Shown in pieces: positions 6,385-14,878 of a stretch of 22,787 nt of DNA (its first letter is position 1; the number at the start of each line of letters is the position of its first letter). Below the pieces are notes generated by a model, which searched no databases, was not told the origin of the DNA, and worked only from the letters and a program-made list of their open reading frames with translations. The stretch covers positions 1 through 22,787 of the forward strand of contig CANNDT010000072.1 in the NCBI GenBank assembly GCA_947503365.1, read 5' to 3'. The translations under genes and the position numbers were made by a program. Origin of the DNA: CANNDT01 sp945876205 (GTDB taxonomy: Bacteria; Acidobacteriota; Vicinamibacteria; Vicinamibacterales; UBA2999).

Positions 6385-9300
6385 ATGAGCGTGCGTCCTG
6401 GCCGCGATGCGGCAGCAACCTTGGTGGCCGCAGCCGTGGTGGCCGCAATCCTACTGGCGCCGCTTCCGGCGGTCGCTCAAACCCCGTACATCCCGTACTT
6501 CGGGAAGAACCAGATCCGCTATGACCACTTCAAGTGGCAGATCTACACGACGGATCACTTCGAGATCTATTACTACCCCGAGATCGAGCAGCACCTCGAG
6601 CGGATGGCGGGTTACGCGGAGAGCGCGTACCAGCAGATCAGCTCGGACCTGAAGCACGACCTCGCCTTCAAGGTCCCGCTCATCCTCTTCAAGACCAGCA
6701 GCGAGTTCCAGCAGCAGAACGTCATCCCGGGCGCCGCGCAGGAAGGCGTCGGCGCGTTTGCCGAGCCGTCGCGCGACCGCATTCTGATGCCGATGGATGA
6801 ACCGCCCGACCTGCTCTACCGGCTGGTCATCCACGAGCTGACGCACGTCTTCCAGTTCGACATCATCCCGACGTCGCTCATCCGCCGCAGCGTCCCGCTC
6901 TGGATGAACGAAGGCCAGTCCGACTACATGACCGGCGTCTGGCGGCCGGTCGACCTGATGACCGTGCGCGACGCGGCGGTCGCCGACATCATCCCGAAGA
7001 TGAGCAAGCTCGAAGGCTACGGACAGTTTTCGAACCCGCGGCTGATCTACAACCTCGGGCACGCGGTGTTCGAGTTCATCGAGTCGCGCTGGGGCAAGGA
7101 AGGTGTCCGCCAGTTCATGTTCTCGCTGCGCAAGGCGGTCATCGGCGGCGGCGAGGACGCCTACATGGAAGCCTTCCGGCTGACGCCGGAGGAGTTCGAT
7201 CAGCAGTTCGAGAAGTACATCAAGGATCGGTTCAAGCCGTTCCGTGACAAGGAGCGGCCCGCCGACTACGGCCGCAACCTGGCGCCCGACCGGGAGAAGA
7301 CTCCATTCAACGGCTCTGTCTCGATCGAGCCCTCACCCTCTGGCGACCTGATCGCCGTGGTCACTGGCAATTCCAAGGACTACGAACTGGACATCGTGCT
7401 GGTCTCGGCGAAGGACGGCGCGGTCATCCGCAACCTGACGAGCGGCTTCGACCAGGACAAGGGGTGGGAGTTCATCATCCAGAACGGCATGCGGGTGAAC
7501 ATGGTTCCCTGGATGTCCTGGGACCCGTCAGGCGATCGCATCGCCTACTTCGTCCGCAAGGAGAAGTCGCGGAACCTGATCCTGCAGAACATCCTCAACC
7601 GCAACGTCGACCAGCGCATCGAGATGAATGCGGTGGACGACCCGGAGTCGCCTGACATCTCGCCCGACGGCAAGAAGGTCGCGTTCGCCGCGCTCCAGGG
7701 CGGCGTCGGCGACATCTTCGTCGTCGACCTCGCCACCAACGACATCGTCAACCTGACGAAGGACGGCTTCGCGGATTCAGGCCCGACCTGGGCGCCGGAT
7801 GGACGCTCGATCGTCTACCTTGCGCGCGTGAGCGGCAGCGAGAAGCTGTTCCGGCTGGACGTGGCCACGGGCGTGAAGACCCAGGTGACGTTCGGCACGC
7901 ACGACGATTCGTCGGCGCAGTTCCTCGACGCCGACACGCTGGTGTTCTCGTCGACCGCCACCGATCCCGGGCAGCCGATCGAACCTGATGTCGCGCGCAA
8001 CGGCAACATCTACAACATCTGGACGCTGAGCCTGAAGACCGGCGAGCTCAAGCAGTACACCGACGCCGTGGGCGGCAACACGTCGGCCGTCGTCCTGCGC
8101 GAGGGCAACAACAACCGGATCGCCTTCGTCACCTACTACAAGAACGAGTACGAGCTGCACACGCTCGACCGGAAGGATCCGATCGTGACGGCCGCGAGCG
8201 CCGACTTCGGCGCGCCTGGCCCGATCATCGACTTCCAGGCGCCGCTCTCGCACACCCTCGTCACCGAGAACAAGCGGACCAAGGGCACGTGGGACAAGCT
8301 GTTCCTCGACGGCCGGCCGCCGGTCAACGTCGGCATCACCAGCGGCGGCGACGTGTTCGGCGGATCCGCGGTCAGCTTCAGCGACGTGCTGGGCGACAAG
8401 AACTTCAGCTTCTACGCCGCGTCGATCTCGCAGTACCGGACGATGTCGTTCTCGTTCCTGAACATTTCGCGCCGGTTCAATTACGCGGTCCAGGGCTACT
8501 CGCAGACGCAGTTCTTCTACGGACAGCTCGAGGGCGTGTTCTACGACCCGCGGTTCTCGGGCTTGATCGACCGCGACCTCGCGGTGGCGACCCGCACGAT
8601 CCGCGGCGGCAGCGCCTTCGGCATCTGGCCGATCGATCGCTACCGCAGGCTCGAAGTGGTCGGCGGCGTGCTCCAGTACAAAGAGCAGTTCAACGATCCG
8701 TCCCTCGAGGATTTCTCGAACAGCTATCAGCAGCAGCAATTCGGCCGCTCGCTCTTCCGCAACGGCACCTTCGTGCCGCTCGGCCTCAACTTCGTGCAGG
8801 AGACGACCGTGTTCCGCGAGTTCGGACCGCTCGCCGGCAACACGATGCGGCTCTCGTATGAGGTGGCGCCGAAGATCGGCAACACGCTCTCGCGGCAGAC
8901 GGCGGACGTCGACCTGCGGCACTATCTGCGCCTGGGCGGCTCGGGCCTGCTCGCAACCCGGGTCCGCGGCTTCAAGAGCTGGGGCGACTCGCCGGACTTC
9001 CTCTACTTCGGCGGCAACTCCGAGATGCGGGGCTACCAGTACCTCGAATTCCTCGGCTCCGAGTCGGCGTTCGTGAACGCGGAGCTGCGCTTCCCCTTCA
9101 TCGAAGCGATGCTCACGCCGCTCGGCGTGCTCGGCGGCATTCGAGGCGTGTTCTTTGCCAACCTCGGCGGCGGGAGCTTTGCCGACCAGCCGTTCAAGTG
9201 GTTCTCGAACAAGGCTGAATTCGTGAGGCCGATTGTCCGTTACAACCAGGACCCCCTCACGGGCGCAGGGATCCCGGTCTTCGGACCGCCAACACCCGTT

Positions 9301-9501
9301 GACGGCCTTCGTCTGATCGACGCGCGCGCGTCCTACGGGTTGGGTCTCGAGACGTTCGCGCTCGGCTTCCCGGTCCACTTCGACTGGGCGTGGCGCACGC
9401 TCCTCAACAAGGACTGGGAAGACGTCCAGTTCGCCGCCGCCGGCGGCAGCGCCGAGTTCCGCAAGCCGCGGTTCGCGGTCTGGATTGGGTATGACTTCTA
9501 A
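6385..9501 (+). CDS. Secreted metallopeptidase-propeller-Omp85 barrel fusion protein
   Basis: This 1038-residue protein starts at an ATG with AGGAGA four bases upstream and has a clear signal peptide (cleavage after AVA, about residue 31). Residues of about 40-290 form a peptidase-MA-like zinc domain with H150-E-L-T-H154 and downstream E176 in MNEGQSDY, the gluzincin layout. Residues of about 310-600 form a TolB/PD40 beta-propeller with repeats such as SPDGKKVAFAA and APDGRSIVYLA. The C-terminal part of about 400 residues is an outer-membrane barrel of the Omp85 surface-antigen type, with FGGNSEMRGYQ at about residue 875 and a terminal Phe (IGYDF). I infer an outer-membrane protein with a periplasmic or surface protease-propeller module. 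No POTRA domains are seen. The gene stands alone and ends in an intrinsic terminator. Confidence 0.92.
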   Translation: MSVRPGRDAAATLVAAAVVAAILLAPLPAVAQTPYIPYFGKNQIRYDHFKWQIYTTDHFEIYYYPEIEQHLERMAGYAESAYQQISSDLKHDLAFKVPLILFKTSSEFQQQNVIPGAAQEGVGAFAEPSRDRILMPMDEPPDLLYRLVIHELTHVFQFDIIPTSLIRRSVPLWMNEGQSDYMTGVWRPVDLMTVRDAAVADIIPKMSKLEGYGQFSNPRLIYNLGHAVFEFIESRWGKEGVRQFMFSLRKAVIGGGEDAYMEAFRLTPEEFDQQFEKYIKDRFKPFRDKERPADYGRNLAPDREKTPFNGSVSIEPSPSGDLIAVVTGNSKDYELDIVLVSAKDGAVIRNLTSGFDQDKGWEFIIQNGMRVNMVPWMSWDPSGDRIAYFVRKEKSRNLILQNILNRNVDQRIEMNAVDDPESPDISPDGKKVAFAALQGGVGDIFVVDLATNDIVNLTKDGFADSGPTWAPDGRSIVYLARVSGSEKLFRLDVATGVKTQVTFGTHDDSSAQFLDADTLVFSSTATDPGQPIEPDVARNGNIYNIWTLSLKTGELKQYTDAVGGNTSAVVLREGNNNRIAFVTYYKNEYELHTLDRKDPIVTAASADFGAPGPIIDFQAPLSHTLVTENKRTKGTWDKLFLDGRPPVNVGITSGGDVFGGSAVSFSDVLGDKNFSFYAASISQYRTMSFSFLNISRRFNYAVQGYSQTQFFYGQLEGVFYDPRFSGLIDRDLAVATRTIRGGSAFGIWPIDRYRRLEVVGGVLQYKEQFNDPSLEDFSNSYQQQQFGRSLFRNGTFVPLGLNFVQETTVFREFGPLAGNTMRLSYEVAPKIGNTLSRQTADVDLRHYLRLGGSGLLATRVRGFKSWGDSPDFLYFGGNSEMRGYQYLEFLGSESAFVNAELRFPFIEAMLTPLGVLGGIRGVFFANLGGGSFADQPFKWFSNKAEFVRPIVRYNQDPLTGAGIPVFGPPTPVDGLRLIDARASYGLGLETFALGFPVHFDWAWRTLLNKDWEDVQFAAAGGSAEFRKPRFAVWIGYDF

Positions 9502-9530
9502 CTGAGCGATCGCCGCCCGCTGAGACGACA

Positions 9531-9554
9531 CACCGAGTCACCGAGGCACCGAGG
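9531..9554. repeat. 8-bp tandem repeat (CACCGAGG) x3
   Basis: Three head-to-tail copies of CACCGAG(T/G) with an 8-bp period follow the stop of the Omp85 fusion gene. The last copy forms part of the left arm of the terminator stem. The same unit recurs in the opposite orientation at 11204-11227 and 11762-11785. Confidence 0.85.
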
Positions 9555-9583
9555 CTCTTCTCCAAGAGCTCGGTGCCTTTTTT
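9545..9583 (+). terminator. Intrinsic terminator of the Omp85 fusion gene
   Basis: The left arm GGCACCGAGGCTCTT (9545-9559) pairs with AAGAGCTCGGTGCC (9564-9577) with one bulged G and a CTCC loop. It is followed by six T residues (9578-9583). The stem starts 43 bases after the stop codon at 9501. This is the clearest intrinsic terminator in the window. Confidence 0.9.
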
Positions 9584-9604
9584 CGTGATTTCTGCGCTTG
9601 AGTA

Positions 9605-9724
9605 TCAGGCTCGATCGAAGCCGTAGAGAGTGACCAGATTCTCGTCCGCGGGTGCCTGAGCCGCGGCGCTTCCGTGCCGGCAGAATTGGGCACAGCCCGC
9701 GTGCGAGCATCGCGCGCACCAAGG
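9605..9724 (-). pseudogene. Cys-rich C-terminal coding remnant
   Basis: An open frame of 39 codons with no start codon runs from just after an in-frame TAG to a TGA. It reads like genuine protein: PWCARCSHAGCAQFCRHG, then ADENLVTLYGFDRA. The CxxCx4CxxxC spacing suggests a metal or iron-sulfur site. It lies 13 bp downstream of the STAND NTPase stop in another frame, so it may be the frameshifted or deleted tail of that gene or of a lost neighbour. I could not assign a family. Confidence 0.4.
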
Positions 9725-9737
9725 CTAGGTCGAGCGG

Positions 9738-11159
9738 CTACTGTCGCAAGACCCGCCTACCCTCGAATGTCCGTCGGTTGACTTCTGAATACTGAGCGAG
9801 CAACGCCTTGATGTCGTCGGTGAGATCGACACTTGCAAACCGCTGGACGGCTGCATAATCGGTTAAGGATTGGCCATACGCAGGCTGCGCCAGCTGCTCG
9901 CAGGCCTGGCGCAGGATATGACTCCGCGTCTCGCGCGGCAGCTGACTCGGATCGCCGCCTTCGAAAATGATCTCGGGCGCCACGCGACACACGCGGGCGA
10001 GGCTACGTTCATCAAGGATAGCGAGCCAGGGAAGCACAGGTCGCATCGTGGGGACGACCACGTCGATGCCATATTGCGACCGGAAGAACAGGTCCTCAAT
10101 CCGCGCGCGAGAGCCTTCGTCAACGAGGAGCGCATGCAGCCATTCGGCGGTCAGATACTCCCGCACCGATCGCTGGTGAAACCGGACCGTGCCGTATGTG
10201 CCTTCGTCGAAGATCGGCCGGCTGAGCAGCGTGGCGCAATCGACGTCGTCCCAGTCGGCGAGCACCTCTCGGATCGGGATGCCTTTCGCGTTGTCGTTGC
10301 CGTCGGGCACACGGATCGCCGATTCCTGAGCGAGCGTGGTCGCCGCCGCGACGAGGCGGGCGCCTAGACGTAGCCTCTCGATAGCGATCGGACGCGCCTC
10401 CGATCGATCTTGATCGCGCTCCTCCAGCCGGCGGGCAATACTGTTCTGCATAAGCTCAAAGCGCGAGCCGATCCGCTGATGGTCGTTCCAGAACTCAACG
10501 AGCTCAGCCAAGTCCTGTGGGCGCGTGGTCAGCGACCAAACATCTCTGCGATCTACTGCCGCCCGGAACGCTTTGGGCTCCTGCACGTTCTTACCGCGCA
10601 AAAAGGCATCGATCTGCGTGCCATGCAGGTCGTCGAGTGCGACGATTCTGAAAGGCTCCGTCGAGCTTGCGCCGGGCTGCCCTGCCGTACCGCGGCTCCG
10701 TTGATGCCTGTCCGCTGAAACGGCCTCGTCGGCCGGCCTCTGAGGGGGTTGATAAGGGAGCGCAGCCCGACACAACAGGAGGTCGGTTTTCGCTCGCCAA
10801 GCCGTCGTTCGGCCTGTGATCACGATATGCGCCTGCTGTAACACCGGCGCGAGCAACCTGCCTAATTTCCTGATCGCGCGTTCGAAGTCCTTCGGGTCGC
10901 GCAGCCGAGCCTCATCGACGGAATCGAGCAGCAGCCACCCCACCTCACCGGAGGCAGCCCAGATATTAAACTCCTCGAAGCTGCCCTCCTCGAAGGCATC
11001 CTCAAAATCCTGAGTGACATGCTCGATACGCACGAAGAAGGCGGGCTGGCTCTCCTGTCGGAGCTTGCGGGCGACATTGCGGATCTCCTCCGTCTTACCC
11101 GAACCCGCCTCGGACAGCAGGATGACGCGATGTTCGCTCAACTGGAGATAAGAGAACAC
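9738..11159 (-). pseudogene. NACHT-like STAND NTPase, N-terminally truncated, likely relic
   Basis: This 473-residue open frame encodes a P-loop NTPase: SEAGSGKT (residues 16-23) is Walker A, with Ser in place of the usual first Gly, and GWLLLDSVDEARL around D79-E83 is the NACHT-style Walker B. ITGRTTAW is a sensor-like strand, and FHQRSVREYLTAEWL matches the helical region that follows NACHT modules. No effector domain precedes Walker A. The frame stays open without ATG, GTG or TTG from 11159 back to a TAG at 11262-11264, and residues such as ISWQTRSLAEC upstream look coding. The array at 11204-11227 interrupts it there. STAND NTPases are often anti-phage or signalling proteins. The missing ends suggest a decaying gene, though expression from 11159 is possible. 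Confidence 0.6.
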
Positions 11160-11203
11160 CGCGGTGCGGCACTCCGCGAGGGACCGCGTCTGCCAAGAAA
11201 TTG

Positions 11204-11227
11204 CTCGGTGTCTCGGTGCCTCGGCGT
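11204..11227. repeat. 8-bp tandem repeat (CTCGGTGC) x3
   Basis: Three copies of CTCGGTG(T/C), the last degenerate (CTCGGCGT), occur with an 8-bp period. This is the reverse complement of the unit at 9531-9554. It abuts the apparent broken N-terminus of the STAND NTPase and lies 15 bp from the 28-bp hairpin element. Confidence 0.85.
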
Positions 11228-11242
11228 GCCGTGAGGGATGAA

Positions 11243-11270
11243 GTCCGGCTGAAGCCGGACACTACGTACG
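11243..11270 (-). repeat. 28-bp dispersed hairpin repeat, copy 1
   Basis: This 28-bp stretch is the exact reverse complement of 22511-22538. It contains the palindrome GTCCGGC-TTCA-GCCGGAC (minus-strand reading) preceded by a CGTACGTAGT flank. It starts five bases after the stop of the HbpS/GlcG-like gene, in the same orientation relative to that gene as copy 2 has to lipA. It could act as a 3' hairpin or terminator, but it has no T-tract. Confidence 0.9.
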
Positions 11271-11275
11271 GTGGG

Positions 11276-11761
11276 TCACTTCAGGAGATCCGCGACCTTG
11301 GCAATACCGGCTTTGGCACAGCCTTCATCGGTTTCCTGATTTGACCCGGCGCTGCCGACACCGCCGAAGGTGTCGGTGCCCACCTGAATCGGCAGGCCGC
11401 CGCCGAGCGCGAGCACGTCGGCGATGTCGCGCTGTGCGGCGTAGGTGGGGTCTTCGATCGTTCGCTTCTGAAGGGCGGAGGTCGGCGTGCGGAACATCCG
11501 CGCGGTGTAGGCCTTGCGCCGCGCCATCTCGGCCATCTGCGTCGTCGCCTGCTCGTCGCGCAGCAGCACCAGCACCTGCCCCGCGCGATCGACGACCGCC
11601 GCCGCCGTGTTGAATCCCTTCGCCTTGCACTCGGCCAGCGTCGCCTCGGCAATCATCTTCGCCATCGGCAGCGACAGATTGCGCTGCATCACGACACCCT
11701 GACTGGCCGCGCTGGCTGGCAACAGCGCCGCGACGGCGACGACGGAAAGAACCATTTTCAT
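11276..11761 (-). CDS. Secreted HbpS/GlcG-family (heme-binding-like) protein
   Basis: This 161-residue protein has an N-terminal signal peptide (cleavage near ASAASQG) and then the compact HbpS/GlcG alpha-beta domain. Typical stretches are LSLPMAKMIAEATLAECKAKG, AAVVDRAGQVLVLLRDE, ARRKAYTARMF, and the glycine-rich end LALGGGLPIQVG followed by GGVGSAGS. In Streptomyces, HbpS binds heme and interacts with a sensor kinase; many homologues are uncharacterised, and no heme ligand can be named here. The ATG at 11761 directly abuts the 8-bp repeat array, whose GAGG units are the only Shine-Dalgarno-like sequence. The 28-bp hairpin element follows the stop. Confidence 0.88.
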   Translation of the reverse strand: MKMVLSVVAVAALLPASAASQGVVMQRNLSLPMAKMIAEATLAECKAKGFNTAAAVVDRAGQVLVLLRDEQATTQMAEMARRKAYTARMFRTPTSALQKRTIEDPTYAAQRDIADVLALGGGLPIQVGTDTFGGVGSAGSNQETDEGCAKAGIAKVADLLK

Positions 11762-11785
11762 CTCGGTGCCTCGGTGCCTCGGTGT
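11762..11785. repeat. 8-bp tandem repeat (CTCGGTGC) x3 abutting a start codon
   Basis: Three copies of CTCGGTG(C/T) begin at the base next to the ATG of the HbpS/GlcG-like gene. Read on the minus strand, the leader is made of CACCGAGG units, so a repeat-borne GAGG may serve as the ribosome-binding site. Confidence 0.85.
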
Positions 11786-11820
11786 GTCGTGACGGTGAAG
11801 GCTGTCCCGAATACAGATTC

Positions 11821-13326
11821 CTAGAATTTCTCTAATCTCAGCTCGCTGCGCGCGACGTCCACCGACACGCGGTAGTCGCCGAGGAACTTGTGGCCGACGA
11901 TGCCACCGAGCTCGAAGCCAAGCAGGACGCTCGGAGCGCGGAGATTGAGCACCGCGAGGCCGACCTTGCGGTAGCCGATGGTGTCGAAATCAAGGTCGAT
12001 GCCCGGCATCAGGAAGGCGTCCACGTCGAGTCCGGACATGCCGAAGACGCGCAGCGCGATGCGCCGCGACGGCAATGGCATCTCGAGGCCGTTGGCGGTG
12101 TCGGAGCTGATCGAAATCATCTCGCCGCCGGTATCGACCACGAAATACGCGGGGTGCTGTGAGTTCAGCATTCCTCGCACCATCGGCAGCCGGTTGACCC
12201 GCATCGGCAGGCGGAAGTCGGCGGCGGCCTCGGGCAGCGTGCGCGCGAGGATCACCTCGTGCCGCTTGTAGTCGACGACCACCGACATCCCCAGCGACAC
12301 CGGCGACAGGCTCTCGCTCTGCCACCGCGGCAGGCCCGAGAGGCGTGTGCTTCGGATGGCGAGCGGGACGTTGCGCATCCGGAACCGGCCGATTTCGATC
12401 CGGTCGGCGCGCCCGAGGTCGAGACGGTTCAGGCTGGCCGCGCCGACGCCGGCCGTGAGCGTCGACGTCACCGTGGCAATACCGGCGCGGCGGGCTGTCT
12501 CGCGCGAGACGCCGGTGCGCTCGGAGCCGGTGTCGAGCACGAATTCGACGTTGATGTTGTTCAGCCGTCCCTGCAGCAGGATCTTCTTGTTCACCAGCTT
12601 GAACGGCACCCGGTAGATCTCCGGCTCTGCGCCGGGGCGCTCGCCCTCGATCATCAGCGGCTGCTTGCCCTTGAAGCTTCGCAGGAGCTTAATCTTGGAC
12701 AGGAAGACCGACGCCGAGGAGTCCTGAGGATTGGGCAGCAGGCTGATGTACTGCTCGAAGGCGGTCGCCGATTCATCGAAGCGGCGGAGCCGCTCGTAGA
12801 TGTGTCCGAGCAGCGCCTGGATCTCGGGATCGCGCGGCGCCGAGGCGGCGGCGGCGAGCGCCTCGGTCAGCGCTTCGTCGAGCCGCGTACGCGTGGCGAG
12901 CGACCGCGCGAGGCCGAACTGCGCGCGCGACGACTGCGGCTCCAGGGCGAGCGCCACGCGGTACTGCGTATCCGCCTCGTCGAACAGCCCCTTCGCCCAG
13001 AGCGCGTCACCGTACAACGTCTGCGCCTCGGGGTCGTTCACCGCCGAGGCGCTCAGCAGCTCGCCGTCGTGCCGCGCGACGTCGAACTTCGCGATTCGCA
13101 GCGCGCCGCGTATCCTGGCCTTGCGCGCCCGCGCCACGAGCGCCTGGTCGTCACTGCTGGCCGCGAGGTCGAAGGCGTCCAGCGCCTCGAGATAACGGCC
13201 TGCTTCGATCAGTTGCGTAGCCAGTTGAAACTGCACGTGCGCATCATCCACGGATGATTGGTTGGCGGCCCGCCCGACGATGGTGCACGCCGCAAGCGCG
13301 GCGATGGCGATAGCAACGCGTTTCAA
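11821..13326 (-). CDS. TPR and double-DTG aspartic protease-like protein, paralogue 2
   Basis: This 501-residue exported protein has a signal peptide, about four TPR-like helical repeats (residues 25-190, e.g. ALYLEP-type turns and AQFGLARSLATR), a spacer, and a C-terminal region with two retropepsin-like motifs: FVLDTGS with D265 and FVVDTGG with D398. Both lie in similar beta contexts, as expected of a single-chain two-lobed aspartic protease. It ends VGHKFLGDYRVSVDV-RSELRLEKF, nearly the same as its upstream neighbour. The start is a TTG that overlaps the neighbour's TGA as TTGA, with GGAG five bases upstream. This indicates coupled translation of a tandem duplicate. Proteolytic activity is an inference. 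Confidence 0.88.
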   Translation of the reverse strand: MKRVAIAIAALAACTIVGRAANQSSVDDAHVQFQLATQLIEAGRYLEALDAFDLAASSDDQALVARARKARIRGALRIAKFDVARHDGELLSASAVNDPEAQTLYGDALWAKGLFDEADTQYRVALALEPQSSRAQFGLARSLATRTRLDEALTEALAAAASAPRDPEIQALLGHIYERLRRFDESATAFEQYISLLPNPQDSSASVFLSKIKLLRSFKGKQPLMIEGERPGAEPEIYRVPFKLVNKKILLQGRLNNINVEFVLDTGSERTGVSRETARRAGIATVTSTLTAGVGAASLNRLDLGRADRIEIGRFRMRNVPLAIRSTRLSGLPRWQSESLSPVSLGMSVVVDYKRHEVILARTLPEAAADFRLPMRVNRLPMVRGMLNSQHPAYFVVDTGGEMISISSDTANGLEMPLPSRRIALRVFGMSGLDVDAFLMPGIDLDFDTIGYRKVGLAVLNLRAPSVLLGFELGGIVGHKFLGDYRVSVDVARSELRLEKF

Positions 13327-14834
13327 AACTTCTCCAGTCGCAGCTCGCTGAGCTCCATGTCCATCGACACGCGATAGCTGCTGAGGAACTTGTGACCGAT
13401 GATGCCGCCCACCTGGAACCCCAGGAGGACGCTTGGCGCGCGAAGATTCAAGACGACCAGCGGATAGTTGCGGTATTCGATGCGATCGAAGTCGAGGTTC
13501 ACCCCCGGCAGCAGGAAGGCGTCGCGGTCCCACCCGGAGGTGCCGTAGACGCGCAGCGGAATGCGGCGATACATTGATTTCTCGAGCGAGTCGGCCGTGT
13601 CGCTGCTGATCGAGATCACTTCCCCGCCGGTGTCGACGACGAAGTACGCCGACTTGGTGGAGTTGAGGAGACCGCGGACCATCGCGAGCCGCGCGATCCG
13701 CATCGGCAGGCGGAAATCGGAGGGTCGCGCGGGCAGGTGCCGGGCAATCGTCAGGAGCCGGGCCTGGTAGTCGATGGTGATCGACATGCCGAGCGACAAC
13801 GGCGAGAAGCTCTCGCCTTCGCGCTTGGGGATGCCGTTCAAGGCCGGATTCTTGATCAGCACCGGCAGGTTGCGCACCTGCAGCGTGCCGATCTCGAGCG
13901 AGTCGAGGCGCGCCAGTTGAAGACCGCGCAGGCCGACTTCGCCGACGCCGGCGCTGAGCGTGTAGGTGATCGGCCGCACGCCGGCGCGCTGCGCGGTCTG
14001 GGCCGACAGCACCGTCTCCTCGGAGCCGGTGTCGAGCACGAAGTCCTGCGCGGTGCCGCCGTTGACGCGGCCGCGCACGACGATCTTGTCCTTCACCAGA
14101 CGGAAGGGCACCGTGTGCAGCATCTGGTTGTCTTCGTCGGAGACCTCGACGGGAACCCGGCCCGTGAACGCTTCGAGAAACTTCACCTGCGCGCGCGACC
14201 ACGCCGCCTTGTCGCTGCGGTCCTTGTTCGGCAGCAGGTTGATGAAGTTGGTGAAGGCGTTGGCGGCCTCGTCGAAGCGATTGAGGCGCTCGTAGATCGT
14301 GCCGATCATGTGATGGATCTCGCCGTCGCGGGGCGCGGCGGCGACGGCGGTGAGCGCTTCGCTCAGGGCCTGGTCGAGCTGGTTGCGCGTGGCGAGCGAC
14401 CGCGCCAGGCCGAAGCGGACGCGGGACGAGCCCGGCGCGAGCGCCATGGCGTCGCGGTATTCGCCATCCGATTCGTCGAACAGGCCGGCCGCCCAGAGAG
14501 CGTCGCCGTAGAGCGTCAGCGCCTCGGAGTCTGTCGGCGCATCGGCGGCCAGCGACTCGCCCTCCTCGCGCGCCATGCGGAAATCGCCGAGGCGAAGCGC
14601 GGTCTTGACCTTTCCCTTGCGCGCGCGCAGCGCGAGCAAGGGATCGTCAGCGCGGGCGGCGCGTTCGAAGGCGCCGAGCGCCTCGGGGTAGCGCGTTTCC
14701 TCGATCAGCAGGTTCGCGATTTGAATCTGCAGTTCCGCATCGCCGCTGGAGATCGCTCCAGCCGCGCGCAAGCCGAGGGTACAGGCCGCCACGAGCGCGG
14801 CGGGGATCAACGCACACCTGAGGAACCGTTGCAC
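13323..14834 (-). CDS. TPR and double-DTG aspartic protease-like protein, paralogue 1
   Basis: This 503-residue exported protein has the same plan as the next gene. A signal peptide (MQRFLRCALIPAALVAACTL) is followed by TPR-like repeats (ALTLYGDALWAAGLFDESD, RFGLARSLATRNQLDQAL) and a protease-like region with FVLDTGS (D268) and YFVVDTGG (D401). The spacing between the two DTGs is 133 residues in both paralogues. I chose the GTG at 14834, with GAGG six bases upstream, because it opens directly into the signal peptide. A longer frame to 14999 would overlap the ferredoxin gene. It lies 44 bp after the ferredoxin stop. The substrate is unknown. The two proteins differ most in the TPR half. Confidence 0.88.
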   Translation of the reverse strand: MQRFLRCALIPAALVAACTLGLRAAGAISSGDAELQIQIANLLIEETRYPEALGAFERAARADDPLLALRARKGKVKTALRLGDFRMAREEGESLAADAPTDSEALTLYGDALWAAGLFDESDGEYRDAMALAPGSSRVRFGLARSLATRNQLDQALSEALTAVAAAPRDGEIHHMIGTIYERLNRFDEAANAFTNFINLLPNKDRSDKAAWSRAQVKFLEAFTGRVPVEVSDEDNQMLHTVPFRLVKDKIVVRGRVNGGTAQDFVLDTGSEETVLSAQTAQRAGVRPITYTLSAGVGEVGLRGLQLARLDSLEIGTLQVRNLPVLIKNPALNGIPKREGESFSPLSLGMSITIDYQARLLTIARHLPARPSDFRLPMRIARLAMVRGLLNSTKSAYFVVDTGGEVISISSDTADSLEKSMYRRIPLRVYGTSGWDRDAFLLPGVNLDFDRIEYRNYPLVVLNLRAPSVLLGFQVGGIIGHKFLSSYRVSMDMELSELRLEKF

Positions 14835-14878
14835 CTGCGCCCTCACCTTCCTGGCGGGTTGCCGTTCCGAACGGTCAG

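Noticed and set aside
7777..9531. Long minus-strand open frame of 584 codons opposite the Omp85 fusion gene
   Set aside because: The composition is Arg/Glu/Val-rich antisense shadow typical of GC-rich DNA, with no motif; the plus strand has clear domains and a ribosome-binding site.
9531..11227. Insertion sequence bounded by the inverted CACCGAGG arrays
   Set aside because: There is no transposase gene or target-site duplication, and the same arrays occur elsewhere without an insert.
11243..11270. Intrinsic terminator for the HbpS/GlcG-like gene
   Set aside because: The hairpin is good, but no T-tract follows, so I list it as a dispersed repeat with possible 3' function only.
13327..14202. 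Extension of the second protease-like gene to a 793-residue protein
   Set aside because: The added N-terminal part is an out-of-frame reading of paralogue 1. The TTG overlapping its stop, with GGAG upstream, opens directly into a signal peptide.
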